From positions 21,441,516 to 21,505,515 of the forward strand of contig JACMZG010001914.1 of the NCBI GenBank assembly GCA_018340805.1: a stretch of DNA of 64,000 bases, in the 5' to 3' direction. The notes beneath the pieces were generated by a model. The model was given only the letters and a program-made list of their open reading frames with translations. It was not told the origin of the DNA and made no database searches. Below, piece after piece: positions 35,324 through 47,168 of the stretch (position 1 is the first letter of the stretch; every line of letters starts with the position of its first letter). The translations under genes and the position numbers were made by a program. Source of the DNA: Microvelia longipes (lineage: Eukaryota > Arthropoda > Insecta > Hemiptera > Veliidae).

Positions 35324-35963
35324 TTATTATAGTTACTGAGTGGCTTGATGGATCAGATTATATTATAGTTACTGATTATAGTTACTGAGTGGCTTGATGG
35401 ATCAGACTGGATGTTATATTATAGTTACTGAGTGGCTTGATGGATCAGACTGGTTTGGTTACTGAGTGGCTTGATGGATCAGACGGATTGTTATATTATA
35501 GTTACTGAGTGGCTTGATGAATCAGACTGGTTTGTTATATTATAGTTACTGAGTGGCTTGATGGATCAGACTGGTTTGTTATATTATAGTTACTGAGTGG
35601 CTTGATGGATCAGACTGGTTTGTTATATTATAGTTACTGAGTGGCTTGATGGATCAGACTGGATTGTTATATTATAGTTACTGATGATGGATCAGACTGG
35701 TTTGTTATATTATAGTTACTGAGTGGCTTGATGGATCAGACTGGATTGTTATATTATAGTTACTGAGTGGCTTGATGATCAGACCTGGTTTTTTATATTA
35801 TAGTTACTGAGTGGCTTGATGGATCAGACTGGATTGTTATTTATAGTTACTGTGTTGCTTGATGGATCAAACTGGATTGTTATATTATAGTTACTGAGAT
35901 GCTTGATGGATCAGACTGGATTGTTATATTATAGTTACTGAGATGCTTGATGGATGAGACTGG
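35324..35963 (+). repeat. 44-bp minisatellite, about 15 copies
   Basis: The unit contains 'ttatattatagttactgagt' and 'ggcttgatggatcagactgg' and ends (t/a)ttg. Copies are highly similar. Several are shortened (near 35365, 35455 and 35690) and the last three carry 'gagatgcttgatgga', so variants are grouped in blocks. No coding role is apparent. Confidence 0.95.
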
Positions 35964-36188
35964 AAGAGGCAATTCCGCCTTACTTCCCAAAAATTAAGTC
36001 TTCGTCTTTCATTTGAAATTATAAGGTATAGATAAAGCTATCTTGGAGAAGTTAGATAAATGAGTCCAAAAACGTGGTATACTTGATTAGGGATCTATCA
36101 CCTCTCCCTTACGAGTCACACACATCATTAGATCTATTTAAAAGAATGAGATCTTAAAGACATAAGTTAATAAGGATCAAGATATAAG

Positions 36189-36410
36189 TTAAATATTTTT
36201 AGTTAATGTGATAGACTGATGTTTGTCTAGTAATATGTAACTAGGGTGACAATGAACGACAGATGGGTTTACCCCTTTAAAAAACCTTCCCTCACGAGGC
36301 CACCTGGTTTCCTTGTTTTCCCCTATACGATTAGGGCTGGGAAATCTGAAAGCTACCGGAATGTGCTGCACACTGACTGCGGTATAATCCCGTACTAATA
36401 ACAATAAGAT
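36189..36410 (-). pseudogene. Possible pogo/jerky-type transposase (DDE domain) fragment
   Basis: The minus-strand frame of 71 codons contains 'AVSVQHIPVAFRFPSPN' followed by 'FFKGVNPS' and 'YILLDKHQS'. This order resembles the DDE_1 domain of Tigger/pogo/jerky transposases, where [AVSAxGxxIPPxFIFPR] precedes [FxxHxxPSxxxPxLLLLDNHxSH] and the D of LDNH is the second catalytic acid. The spacing is about 15 residues shorter than usual and the first catalytic D is not visible, so this would be a deleted relic. The GC content is well above the surroundings. Supported by motif order only. Confidence 0.4.
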
Positions 36411-37221
36411 CGATAATTTTTGTTGTCCTTTTAACAGAAGATCCTTTTAACAGAGGGAAAAAGTGATGACTAATTTTGAGGGGAATGACCTACTTCGATT
36501 TGGCCATTTGTAGATTTTGATGAGATCACCTAAGCATGTACTTAGAACAAATAATATAACTCTTGCTTTGCTTATGGTGGTAACTTCTGACCATAGACAA
36601 TATCAGTGTTGTTTAACATGTATGGGCATTCTAAGGTCCGTTGGATGAAAGACTGTTAACATTTCAATATGATTGGGAATTAGTTTAGGGTACAGAAGAG
36701 ACAGTCTCTACACAATTTGCTTTATTGTGATCAGTCTTTTTGCGCTTGTAAGTCAATTTTATACATATTCAAAGAAAATTTGCACAAAATGAAGATCTGA
36801 CTTAAAAAAGATGAGTGGTGAGATCATATTTTTATTGTAATGGGAAAAGAGATTTTTAAATGGGTAATCCAGGAAAAATTAGAATACTTAAATGAGCATT
36901 TTTCCGAAAGAGCACATGTATTGTCATGAATTTAATTTCTAAAGAAAAATATTCCCAGATTGAATTGTATTTTGTATATTGTATTGCAGAGTGTATCAGG
37001 GTCCCAAATTAAAGAAAATGACTCTCTGACGATACACGCATTTATACAGCCATCATGCTGGTAATAAACCTGAAAAAAATGATTTGTTGAACCTTCGGAA
37101 GTTTTAAATCACCTACAACGGAAGATTTAGGTTAAATCTAGGGTCCATAAACCCCGCTTTTATGCTTGCGGTGGTAAGTGAAAGAAAATAATGAAACTTG
37201 TAACTTATTATTTTTTGCAAC
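36411..37221. other. Unassigned spacer
   Basis: No gene or repeat is named. 'gatccttttaacag' is directly repeated near 36425-36450. Confidence 0.45.
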
Positions 37222-37811
37222 TTTTATTTTTCCTAATTTATATCTTAATGGGAAAAGGTGCACTAAAATCCAAAGCAGCGATTTTACTTAAATTATCCGT
37301 TTCTGCAGTTTTTAATAACTCCTCAGTGGTATTATAACCAAGTTTTGCTTGTATGTGTGTGTGTCTGTTATCACAGAAGCTTCCTGTGTGGTTCTGCCAG
37401 AGAGTTGATGGTAAAAATCAACTTTTAGGTATTTTTTGTGTTTTCCGACAAGTAATTTTTATGGTGTCACTTCGAATCAATACATTTTAAAACTGTATAA
37501 AGTTCGAAAAAACAATCAGATTAATTTGAATTAGAACGCATGTAGTTTTATATTAGATCAAAATTAATTTTAATAATTATTAATAATATTAATAATTAAT
37601 TTGTCATAGACAAATTAGATATTAGTAGAATGACATGTATACGTTAAAAAAGGTATAAAATATAATTCTTTCAAATTAGTTAAAATATGTCACTATATCG
37701 CTCGTCTTCTGAATATTAATATTCTGAGGACGAGCGATGCGAGTCAGAAGTGGTAAATATGCACTTAGCTTGGTAAAAAGAGTTTCGAGGTACCCCGTAC
37801 CTTATGTTTTT
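37222..37811 (+). mobile_element. 5S-bearing element, 5S-like segment deleted
   Basis: The head (37222-37420) has 'tttttcctaatttatatc', 'ttaatgggaaaagg', 'aaattatccgtttctgcag', 'actcctcagtggt' and the TG-rich stretch. A decayed middle follows. The tail at 37722-37811 has 'gaggacgagcgatgcgagtc' and 'gtttcgaggtaccccgtacc' with a terminal T-run. The 5S-like block and the first tail repeats are missing. Confidence 0.8.
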
Positions 37812-38339
37812 AATAGTATGTTTCCCTTATATTTGAACAAGGTATTCAACTAGTCAGATTCGTTTTTAAATTAGTTCGAAAGGTTGTTTAGTAGCTCCCA
37901 GAAGACACTCTGCATAAAAACCAGTGTTTCTTTCAATGTTTACTTATTAAATTCCCCTTCTCTCTTTAACAGACTAAAAACAACACAGTTTTTAGCCGGG
38001 TCGTCCAAAAAAATCCCTCTCTGAAAGTGAAAATAACTCCCCACTAAATAAATTATATATAGTTTTGTAGGCGAGGTGTTTACCTCCCTACCCCCTCCCA
38101 GGATTTATTACTTTGAGAAGTCATTCGCCCCTGGGCCCTTCTTGAAGTCAACCCATTCCACTTAAGTATTTAAAGACGAAAATTCGTTTAATTTGTGAAT
38201 GGTTTTTTAGCCATTCCTTTATTTAAAACCACTTTAAATAAACTTATTCACCCCTTACCACCTTTTCATTGTTTAAATAAATACAGCTAATCCTAAATTT
38301 GTTTAAAACTAATATTACTCAAAATATCCATGTTACGTA
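37812..38339. other. Unassigned spacer
   Basis: 38080-38160 is C-rich ('ctccctaccccctcccagg'). No gene. Confidence 0.45.
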
Positions 38340-38435
38340 AAATATCATTCTTTGTTATCATATTTAGATATTATATATAGATATTATACATATTATTAGA
38401 TATTATACATATATAGATATACATATTAGATATAA

Positions 38436-38505
<70 letters not shown>

Positions 38506-38510
38506 AATAA
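38340..38510. repeat. (AT)n-rich microsatellite
   Basis: Starts as 'atattatacatat' / 'tagatata' repeats and becomes a nearly pure (TA)n tract. Confidence 0.9.
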
Positions 38511-38756
38511 TTTGCAAAAACTATTTTTTAGATTGATTGTGTCCTGTTTTTTGTATTTAATATTTTGGTAAAGAGTGATTCAAGATGCAAATAATTGTAT
38601 TATAAGAGAAATTAGGAAATGAAAGTAAGAAAATTATTGAGCATTTTTAAAAATTAAAAAAGCATTATAATTGAAGGTATAAAATATATCGGTCTCTTTA
38701 TTGGTTATTTGAGTAGTATAATTTGTTCCCTGACCACAAAAAATAGTTTTTGCAAA
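38511..38756. mobile_element. MITE with perfect 19-bp terminal inverted repeats
   Basis: 'tttgcaaaaactatttttt' (38511-38529) and its exact reverse complement (38738-38756) bound a 246-bp unit embedded in AT microsatellite on both sides. The interior is repeated in inverted orientation at 38998-39211. There is no coding frame. Confidence 0.75.
38529..38743 (+). repeat. Left arm of a 215-bp near-perfect inverted repeat
   Basis: It pairs with 38998-39211. Over the whole arm I count one substitution and three single-base length differences in homopolymers, about 98% identity. The arms stop exactly at the inner edges of the 19-bp terminal repeats of the left copy. Confidence 0.95.
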
Positions 38757-38997
38757 ATTATATATATATATATATATCCTCTTTGCCGCACAAGACTAAT
38801 GTCTTACAGCAGCAGAGAGTATTTTCCTATATGCTGATTGTAACTGATCTGCTATATTTATGTAATAAATGGATAAATTTGCATATTTCATAATTAATTG
38901 TCATTAATTTAAATCATAGAGTCAGTTATTGTACTTAAATTTAGTTAAAAATAAAGGAATATTATAAAACAATATATGTATATATATGTGTATATAA
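38757..38997. other. Spacer of the large inverted repeat
   Basis: It begins with (AT)n, then a stem-loop of about 40 nt ('ctctttgccgcacaagac', 'gtcttacagcagcagagag'), then AT-rich sequence and a second TATATG tract. No gene. Confidence 0.6.
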
Positions 38998-39211
38998 TTT
39001 TTTGTGGTCAGGGAACAAATTATACTACTCAAATAACCAATAAAGAGACCGATATATTTTATACCTTCAATTATAATGCTTTTTTTAATTTTTAAAAATG
39101 CTCAATAACTTTCTTACTTTCATTTCCTAATTTCTCTTATAATACAATTATTTGCATCTTGAATCACTCTTTACCAAATATTAAATACAAAAACAGGACA
39201 CAATCAATCTA
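38998..39211 (-). repeat. Right arm of the 215-bp inverted repeat
   Basis: Inverted copy of 38529-38743, separated from it by about 254 nt. It lacks the 19-bp terminal repeats that flank the left copy. A transcript through both arms would form a long hairpin. Confidence 0.95.
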
Positions 39212-39937
39212 TTCATAAACTTTAAATATAAACTTGTCAATAGAAAGTACTTAAAAAATGTATTGTTAACAAAATTACTTTGTAAGGAGAAATGATTACA
39301 ACAATAAAAAAGTCTTAATAACGAACAGTATATATGACGGAACATAATACGCAGAATTAAAATAATAAATAAAAATTATATTTAATTTTAATGAATTTTA
39401 TTGGAAAACTTTTAAACTTTTTATTGAATGGAAATACAATGTAATTTCGTTTCAACTCTTAAAAGTGTTGTAAAATTAAACTTTAATGGTTATTACAATG
39501 TCTTCAGTGACGTTATTACTCTCTAATATGACACATTAATGTATTTTGTAGTTGTAATATGATTTAAATTGCAAGCGTTGTAAGACGTGTTTACAATGAA
39601 AATATTACTGAGTAATGATTTATAATTGTTTTTAATAGGATAATAGGATTTAAGAGTGTCGATGTAAAGGATGTATTGTATTTTCTCTTTTGAATGACTT
39701 AACTGGTTTTGACTTAGAATTTGGTGTGTTGAGCATATTATTTTGGATAGCATAATTTTATATTACATTTTGATGTTACTTACATTTATGAAGTTTATAT
39801 TTTATGATATCGTAATTTGACACTACCTTATGAAGGGTATTTGACACTAGGACACAAAAAACATTAATGGGAGTATATTATTACTTAGGCTTCAATCATC
39901 TGTAGACGAAAATTATTATTTGTGCATTTATATGAGT
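39212..39937. other. Unassigned AT-rich spacer
   Basis: A minus-strand 76-codon frame (39523-39753) has no family features. Nothing else named. Confidence 0.45.
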
Positions 39938-40160
39938 GGGGTGTCCAGGTGATCTTAGACTTTAGCAATTTGATAATTTTGGGCAATCTCTGACTTTTAT
40001 GCCCAAATAAGCTATTCTGGGTCTAGCTATTCTGGGGTGTCTAGATAATCTTAGACTTTAACTATTTGATAATCCAGGGCAACATTTGCCTTTTATGCCT
40101 AAATAAGCTATTCAGGGTCCAGCTATTATGGGGTGTCCACATAATAGCTGTCCACATATA
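39938..40160 (+). repeat. 96-bp tandem repeat, ~2.3 copies
   Basis: Units start at 39938, 40034 and 40130 with 'ggggtgtc'. Each contains 'atcttagacttta', 'atttgataat', 'cttttatgcc(c/t)aaataagc' and 'tattc(t/a)gggt(c)'. Divergence is about 15%. Confidence 0.85.
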
Positions 40161-40164
40161 CAAA

Positions 40165-40197
40165 TTCTATTTGTATATGTATATATATATATATATA

Positions 40198-40233
<36 letters not shown>

Positions 40234-40285
40234 CATATATGTGTATATGTATATATATGTATATGTGTGTGTGTGTGTGCATTTG
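40165..40285. repeat. (AT)n/(GT)n microsatellite
   Basis: (TA)n tract passing into TATATG and then (GT)n. Confidence 0.9.
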
Positions 40286-42587
40286 TATGTTTCATTTTTA
40301 AACTAATTAGGGGGAGAGGAACTAGACATTCTACTCGGTATACATAAAATCACCTTTCGTGTAGAATAACATATTCAACATTTTGTAATCCTCAGTTACC
40401 TACCAGTATATATTTCCCTCGACTTCGCCTTAGGTTTTAAAACACCTCTTTTGCATTTACATTACAGTTGCCTTTTCGTACCCTCTGACTCGATCCTTAA
40501 TTATTTTACTCAACAAACAAATTATTCAATTAGCGCTTTTTTTTCGATATCGCACTTTGGTACTAATTTCAGCATATTTTTAATGAACCTTTTCTTTACT
40601 CACTTATATTCCTATCCAATTTATGAGTTTAATATCATTATAACTTTATCTCTTACTTACATTTCAACTTTTAAGAGGCATACGTTAAAATAACTTGTTA
40701 AGGAACTTTTTTAAAAGACTTAAATATGTTATGATGTCCCTCCCACGTCCATCCATATCTACTTATATGTAACGGTAAACAGCTCCTTGAGATCTCACAA
40801 TAACTCTAATAAGGTCCCTTTCTCTAGTTTCGAATAGAGAAATATTTATCATATTTTAATTCTGTTTTAACTTCATTCTTGATAATGGATTGAGGTTTTA
40901 GAAAACATCCAGAAGGAATTTTTATAAACTTCGACTATTGACCTAATAATTTTGAAAGTTATAAGGGACTTAAAAAATTTAATATACTTAATCTGCGTAT
41001 GAATGGTACCTTATTTAGTGCCTTATGAGGTTACTCCTACTGCAAGTTAAGGAAGTGTTGCTTCACCTGCTGATGGTAGCGTTGAACCAAAAACGACAAT
41101 GAATTGTTCATATCCAAGAGCAAGGATTAAATTGAACGTAGCTTTCTTTAATTATTTATGGATTATAATTCTTTAATTATTTATGAATTATGATTATTTA
41201 ATTATTCACGGCAGTGCTGACTTTTAACTCTTTACTTCGGTCTACACTAGGAAAATATGCTCTCCTTTCATTTCTACCTTTATTTATGAATTAATTGTAT
41301 CCAAAATTTAGGTTTTTCGTTATGGTAACTTAAGTATTGCTTATACTTTATCAAATTTTTCGTTTGTTAGAGAATTAGTACTTTCTTAAATGTTCAAATT
41401 GTTTAGTCAAGAAACGTGATTTGTTTACATTGTGTTGTATGTGTCAATCAATGAAACAAGAACTAATGCTGATAATAAATTTCAGTTCTTAGACTTTCGG
41501 CTGGAAAATATCTCAACCATTTTTTCGTTCTATTGCAAATTATCAGAGAAAATTAAGGTAATGAGGTTCTTGTCAATTTTCTGAAGATAAGGAAAGTGAC
41601 TTTGCTGTTACTATTGTACACATTGCTATTGGAAATCTTGTGTACACACTTGGTTTAGAGTGACAATCTTTCAAGGTCGTTTAAGGGCCTCTGAAGTTAT
41701 ACAATGCTTGATGTAATTAGATCAGCATCCTACTGGATAAAATGTACCTGATAACATTAATCCTAATTAAGTGCGGGCGATTTATTGTACGATTAAAAGT
41801 AGTCTTGAGTTATGTTTCATGAAACAAAAAAATATTTAGAAGACAAATGACTTGAAGTGAACCAGGATAGAAAATCTCTGAAATGGGTCGTACCCTTATA
41901 AATTTAATAATGCCTATAATGCATAAGTATTTACTTTTTTAAGGCATATTAAAAACTCGTGTTTCCTCTTATAATCTAAACCACCACATTACCTGTTCTC
42001 AAAGTTTGTAAAAAAACGCCTCAAAAGTTTCGCATACCTGCTTGGTTGAACAAGTAGGTATAATATCCCAACTGCTACTATTACTACCACTACTTCTGCT
42101 ATTTACAATAACAATAATACTTCTTCGAGTAATATTACTAGTATTAGATGTTTTTATGACATTTTTTGTGTTTTCTATCTGAAAATTGTTATAAAATTTT
42201 TTGTAAACATCTTTACAATATTTCCTTAAACATATTGCCTTTTAAAGACTTCAAGTCAAATGATTTTGCTAATTAATCTGTGTTTTATTTATTAAATTTC
42301 TTATCTTCGTACTTACTAAGTAATAAATATTTGTGGTTAAACCAGCCCACCTGTTGCTATTATGCTTCAACAACAGATACGAATGCGGTTTCAACAATAC
42401 TTATCACAATTGTTTATTGTCGCTGTAAAATTCATTATAAATCATTTTGAAATTAAAATAAGTTTATTAAACAACTAATCTTCTATTGCTAATTTATTTT
42501 AAAGGTCATTTAATTTCTTTTTAATAAAACAATTTCTTCCGGTTATTACTGTAAAGAATAAACAATTGACTGCCCATCAAATATTAA
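40286..42587. other. Unassigned spacer
   Basis: An 80-codon plus-strand frame (40451-40693) is Ser/Phe/Tyr-rich with no family signature. 42060-42150 is a degenerate trinucleotide tract (act/att/ata). No transposon or RNA gene was recognised in this 2.3 kb. Confidence 0.45.
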
Positions 42588-43160
42588 TATTTTCCCTAGT
42601 TTATACCGCAAAGGAAAAGTATAGTGCTTGCACTAAAAATCCTAAATCGTGATTTCACAGGAATCATCCATTTAAGATGTTGTTAAGACATTATTTTTTC
42701 AAATTTGGTTGTTTGTATACGTGTGTGTCTGTTATCATAATAACTCCCAGTGTGTTTGTGCAAGAGTAAAACTTAATGCAAAATCAATCTTAAGATGTAG
42801 TTATGCTATCCAGAAAATAATTATTGTATGACAGTCAATAATCAGTAATATATATATATATATATATAATATATATTATATATATATATATTATATATAT
42901 ATATTTATATATATATATATGCTAGTAGGTCTACAATTTTCGTCGGGTAAGGGAGGATTGAGCGTGATTAGTTGGCGGATGCTATGCTATTATTTTCTTT
43001 AACAGTTAGTCGGTTCCTAAGGCGTAAGCCGAGGGAATTAAAGTATTTAACTCCCGAGGCGAGCCGATGGAGTTATAACTATTAACTCCCGAGGCGAAGC
43101 CGATGTTGGTAATTGCTGGGGGGGGGGGAATAGCATTTTACTCCCGAGGTGCATACTGGA
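42588..43160 (+). mobile_element. 5S-bearing element variant with a different tail repeat
   Basis: The head (42588-42835) has 'tttccctagtttataccgca', 'aaggaaaagtatagtgcttg', 'aatcatccatttaag' and TG-rich 'gtgtgtctgttatcata'. An (AT)n tract (42847-42920) replaces the middle. Then 'gctagtaggtctac' and 'tttcgtcgggta' match the sequence just before the 5S-like block elsewhere, and 'gagcgtgattagttggcgga' is a weak 5S-like remnant. The tail carries four copies of a different motif, 'ctcccgaggcgaagccgatg', instead of GAGCGAAGCGAGTCC. Confidence 0.7.
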
Positions 43161-43215
43161 TTTTATCTCCTGACGTTGTTTTTATTTAATACGTTTTGTT
43201 GTATTTTATTATAAT

Positions 43216-43388
43216 TTTTTTTGTTGGACCCTCTTATAAATTTTGGGGATGCCGCCCCCAAAAAATTAAAAAAGAATATTGCTCCAAACTACTTCTTTTG
43301 ATCTGAAACGGATTTTGAGCCAATTAAATTTTTGGTCGGGTCCCCCTTTTAAATTTTGGGGATGCTGCCCCCCCCCCCTTAAAAAAAT
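43216..43388 (+). repeat. Direct repeat, 2 x ~57 bp
   Basis: 'gttggaccctcttataaatt' with 'ttggggatgccgcccccaaa' (43216-43272), and 'ggtcgggtcccccttttaaa' with 'ttttggggatgctgcccccc' (43328-43388), are diverged direct copies separated by about 60 nt. The GGGG..CCCC parts could fold locally. Confidence 0.75.
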
Positions 43389-44169
43389 ACCCTGTATACA
43401 TTTAGAGAATACCAACTCACTAAAAAATTGATATAATTGGCTCTAATAAACTAATAATAGGAAACACTTTGTCTCCCTTGGGCACTGTGAAAAGTGCTTC
43501 TTTACTTCCTAAAAACTAGAGTTGAGAGTAAAATATGTTTAAAATATTGTTGACTACTACTTCTACTCAGTACTCGTCTAACCTGTAGAACAGAAGAAGT
43601 TAAAATTATTACTATATTTACGTTTTGGTATCTTTTGTTCGGCTGTAAAAAGTTCTTCAAACAATTACAGTACAATTTGCTTAGATTATTTAAATTAATT
43701 AAGAGTTACAAATAATAAAGAGTTGAGTGATAATACTGGTAACTTTATTCCCAAGGTCATTTTCTTTGTATATTTAACTACTAGACAAAATTATCTCGCC
43801 ACACGCTTACTGCTACTCCTACCCAATATACGGACACTTAGTTAATATTTGTTCCAATCACTAAGCGCCACGTGTCTTCAGTTATTATTTTATTGCAAGC
43901 CTGTGTTATAATCTGTTATACTGATTCTTTTGTTTTCTGTGCAGTAAATATATTATTTATTCAGTTTAAAAAAATAATTTTCTTGGTTAAAATAGATTAG
44001 GTAAAAATAAATTACAATTAGCGTTTTTTAAACCAAAATCTACTAATATTTTTGGTACAGCTTCTGAATATTAAGAATTTTTATTAGTCTGAGGATTTGG
44101 AATAGTTGAATAATTGTTTTGCCCTAAACGAACTATGTACTAACAGTATTTTTCGTAAAATTGGCTAAA
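43389..44169. other. Unassigned spacer
   Basis: Nothing recognised. Confidence 0.45.
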
Positions 44170-44500
44170 AGTTTTGCTAGAGGTAACTAGGTACTCTGAG
44201 AATCAGGAAAAAGTCAGATCATAGTTTTGCTAAAGGTAACTAGGTCCTCTGAGAATTAGGAAAAAGGCAGATCATAGTTTTGCTAGAGGTAACTAGGTAC
44301 TCTGAGAATTAGGAAAAAGGCAGATCATAGTTTTGCTAGAGGTAACTAGGTCCTCTGAGAATTAGGAAAAGGCAGATAAGAGTTTTGCTAGAGGTAACTA
44401 GGTCCTCTGAGAATTAGGAAAAAGGCAGATCATAGTTTTGCTAGAGGTAACTAGGTACTCTCAGAATTAGGAAAAAGGCAGATCTTAGTTTTGGTAGATC
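44170..44500 (+). repeat. 53-bp minisatellite, 6 full copies
   Basis: Units start at 44170, 44223, 44276, 44329, 44381, 44434 and (partial) 44487. Each contains 'agttttgctagaggtaacta', 'ggt(a/c)ctctgagaattagg' and 'aaaaaggcagatcat'. A variant position alternates between gtac and gtcc. Confidence 0.95.
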
Positions 44501-45247
44501 TATCGAGCTACTTTTTCAAAAATTGAAAATTCTTCCATTAAAAAGATTATTTATTTTTAGGGTTTTGATTGAATTTGTTGATAGAAAATTTTTTTTTATT
44601 TAAATTAAGTATGCTCGTAATGTAACAGAGAAAAATTTAAAACTACCTAGATATTAACTATATTTCAGAATTGCTTTCTGTACATTCCTCCTACGTTTTA
44701 ATACTAAGTTCAATTTTTTTTCAAAAGATTTCGATAAGTCTAGAAATAAAGTCATTAAAGAGGGGCTTCTGTCAAAGGAAGAATTAGTCCCTGTACTGTT
44801 GACATAATAGAATAAATATTTTAACAATTATTATTTTTACCTATCTATTTTACGGTTATACCGTTCGATACTACCGAGTTTTGCAAAACATGAATAGTTG
44901 ATACAATATATTTTAATTGCTTTAATCTATTTGATTAATACTCTATCATTTAAAAAATTAATTGTTTGGTAATAATCATTTGTACACTGGAGAAATGGCA
45001 GCTGGGCATATTACACATTCGATATAAACAAAATCAGATGCCAGTGGCATTCTTGTTAATGCCATTAATGTCCCTTAATCTTTCTTTCACCGCATAATAG
45101 AAACGTACCGCTCATTCCAAGAACTATTTTTTTAATTTTGTATTTAAAACAAAGATAAGTAAAAAAAAGAATATTTAAAGAAAAATAAAGATTTATTGCA
45201 GTATTATTATTGCAGTATTACTTAAATTTTTTTTCAAAAAATCTACA
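44501..45247. other. Spacer with a repeat end shared with the window's right edge
   Basis: 44870-44910 ('gatactaccgagttttg', 'caaaacatgaatagttga') matches 63950-63985 in order, so it is an end of an interspersed repeat. The rest is AT-rich without features. Confidence 0.55.
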
Positions 45248-45500
45248 ATAGTTTTGCTAGCAGAAACTGGGTATTAAGAAGATGTTGGAAAGTTAAATAA
45301 ACTAGTAGTTAATTAGTTTTGCTAGAGCTAATTAGCTTCTAGAAGAATTTTTTAATAAGTCGCGTCTGGTGGTTCACTTGCTACTAAAAGGTTTTTTAAC
45401 AGTCAGCTCATTTGATAGTTTTCTCGAGCTTACTAGCTTCAGGCTACAGGTTTTCTTCGAAACTTCATCTTTTACTTTTGCTGGGCATAACTAGGACTTG
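45248..45500 (+). repeat. Scattered diverged relatives of the 53-bp unit
   Basis: 'agttttgctagcagaaactg' (45250), 'agttttgctagagctaatta' (45318), 'agttttctcgagcttacta' (45417) and 'acttttgctgggcataacta' (45474) resemble the start of the 44.2-kb unit at roughly 60-100-nt spacing. This may be an older, decayed part of the same array. Confidence 0.5.
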
Positions 45501-47168
45501 CAAAAATGTTTTAAATAAAAGGAAATTTTCTTTGAGATTATTTTTGTAATGTATTTTATAGATTATTACAATTATAAGAACCAAATGTAAATTAACAATG
45601 CAATTAAGAAATATCAGTTATGCAGTTAGCTATAGCAATAAATTTTCTGTTTTTCTTATTTATGAAAAAATATCTTCTATTTAAATTACTGTATGCTAAT
45701 ATTGTCCCCATTTGATAATAAAGAACTAAATTTTTAATATATTTATTAACTAAAATATTAAAGAGTCTAAAAACCTTGGCATAATATGTTCCAGTCAGGT
45801 TTATTATTTAGGCTATACTAATTTGATGAACTTAATAAATTACTTTTGCTTTATTTTTAACTAAGCAACAAAAAAATTAATAATATATTGTTTTTAAAAA
45901 GTAAATTAATTTAATTTAGACTTCTCTATTTCTAATTTAACAAATTATTAAATTAATAAATTGACATATATTTTGTAATAATATAAATAGTTTTTTTAAT
46001 TATTATAGTTTGACTTTTTACGTTTATCATATCAATATTTTTAGAAACCACGCCGAAAATGATAACAGTATAATAGCAGAACACGAATATAGAAATGAAG
46101 GGGGAGATAAAAGATAAAGAGTTAAAACTGATATAATTATAATGAGTAGAAAAATAACTACTTAAAAAGTTTCATGCTAAAATATTAACTAAAATCGATT
46201 GCTTCTTATAAGCTTGTCTAGGAAATAGTAAAATAATTTGATATGAATTTTAATATTTAATCCAAATAAAAAATAAATTAAATAATTTCTGCTAATTTTA
46301 ATACCCACTTGTTGCTAATTTTAATACGCTGTCAATGTCTACGACATTCTAGTTACTCGACTACTATAGCCCGTCTCTGCAACTAGTAAGAGAGCCAAGC
46401 AGGTCTGCGACGCGGGCCCTTACTGTTTTCTTAAAATACCTCTACCTTCATTTGCCATATTATCCTTAATCCTTATCATAACTCCAGTACGGGGAGCCTG
46501 TGATAAAATCTGTATAATTACTAACAACTTAATTATCATTTATTGTACCTTCTGAATCTATTATCACTAAACTTTCATAGAAAACAAGCTAGTCATCGTT
46601 TTAAAGTCTGGTTTACTTCAGTTTATCTGATTTAACAAATCAATATAAGCCTATAATCAGAATGAAAACATCAAACATCCCAACACCTTAATAATTCTTC
46701 TATTGTTAAACAATCTTTTATAATTTATAACATATAATCCTACCCTACTTCTTTTCTTTCTTTCCAATGTCTTTATAATTATAGTTTTGGTTTTTATCGG
46801 TTAAAAGCTTACCTAAAAACAGAGAGGGAAAAAACTCCATTGGTTCATTGATCAAATCTTGCTGATTGCTGGTATTGCTTCATAAAAGAATGAGCATGTT
46901 GTGAATTCGAACGTAAATTTATAAATTTTGTCACATTTTAAGTATTATTTTTTCTAATTGCTAGAATAAAATAAGAACTTAATGGACTTGAATTGTTCTA
47001 GCTCTTGTGCACAGGGGTAATAAACATAAAAATTTAAATCCCTCCAGTTTTAAGCAAACTACTTTAAATCTATGGGAATACCAATTTTTTCTATTGTTCC
47101 TACTTTTCTTTTTCTCTCTGTCTGTATTAAGCCAAGCCTTGCTTCAAAAAATACCTAATAGTATACAT
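45501..47168. other. Unassigned spacer
   Basis: Mostly AT-rich. 46360-46430 is GC-rich ('gtctgcgacgcgggccctt') with no identifiable content. A 67-codon frame (47007-47210) runs into the next array and is not supported. Confidence 0.45.
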
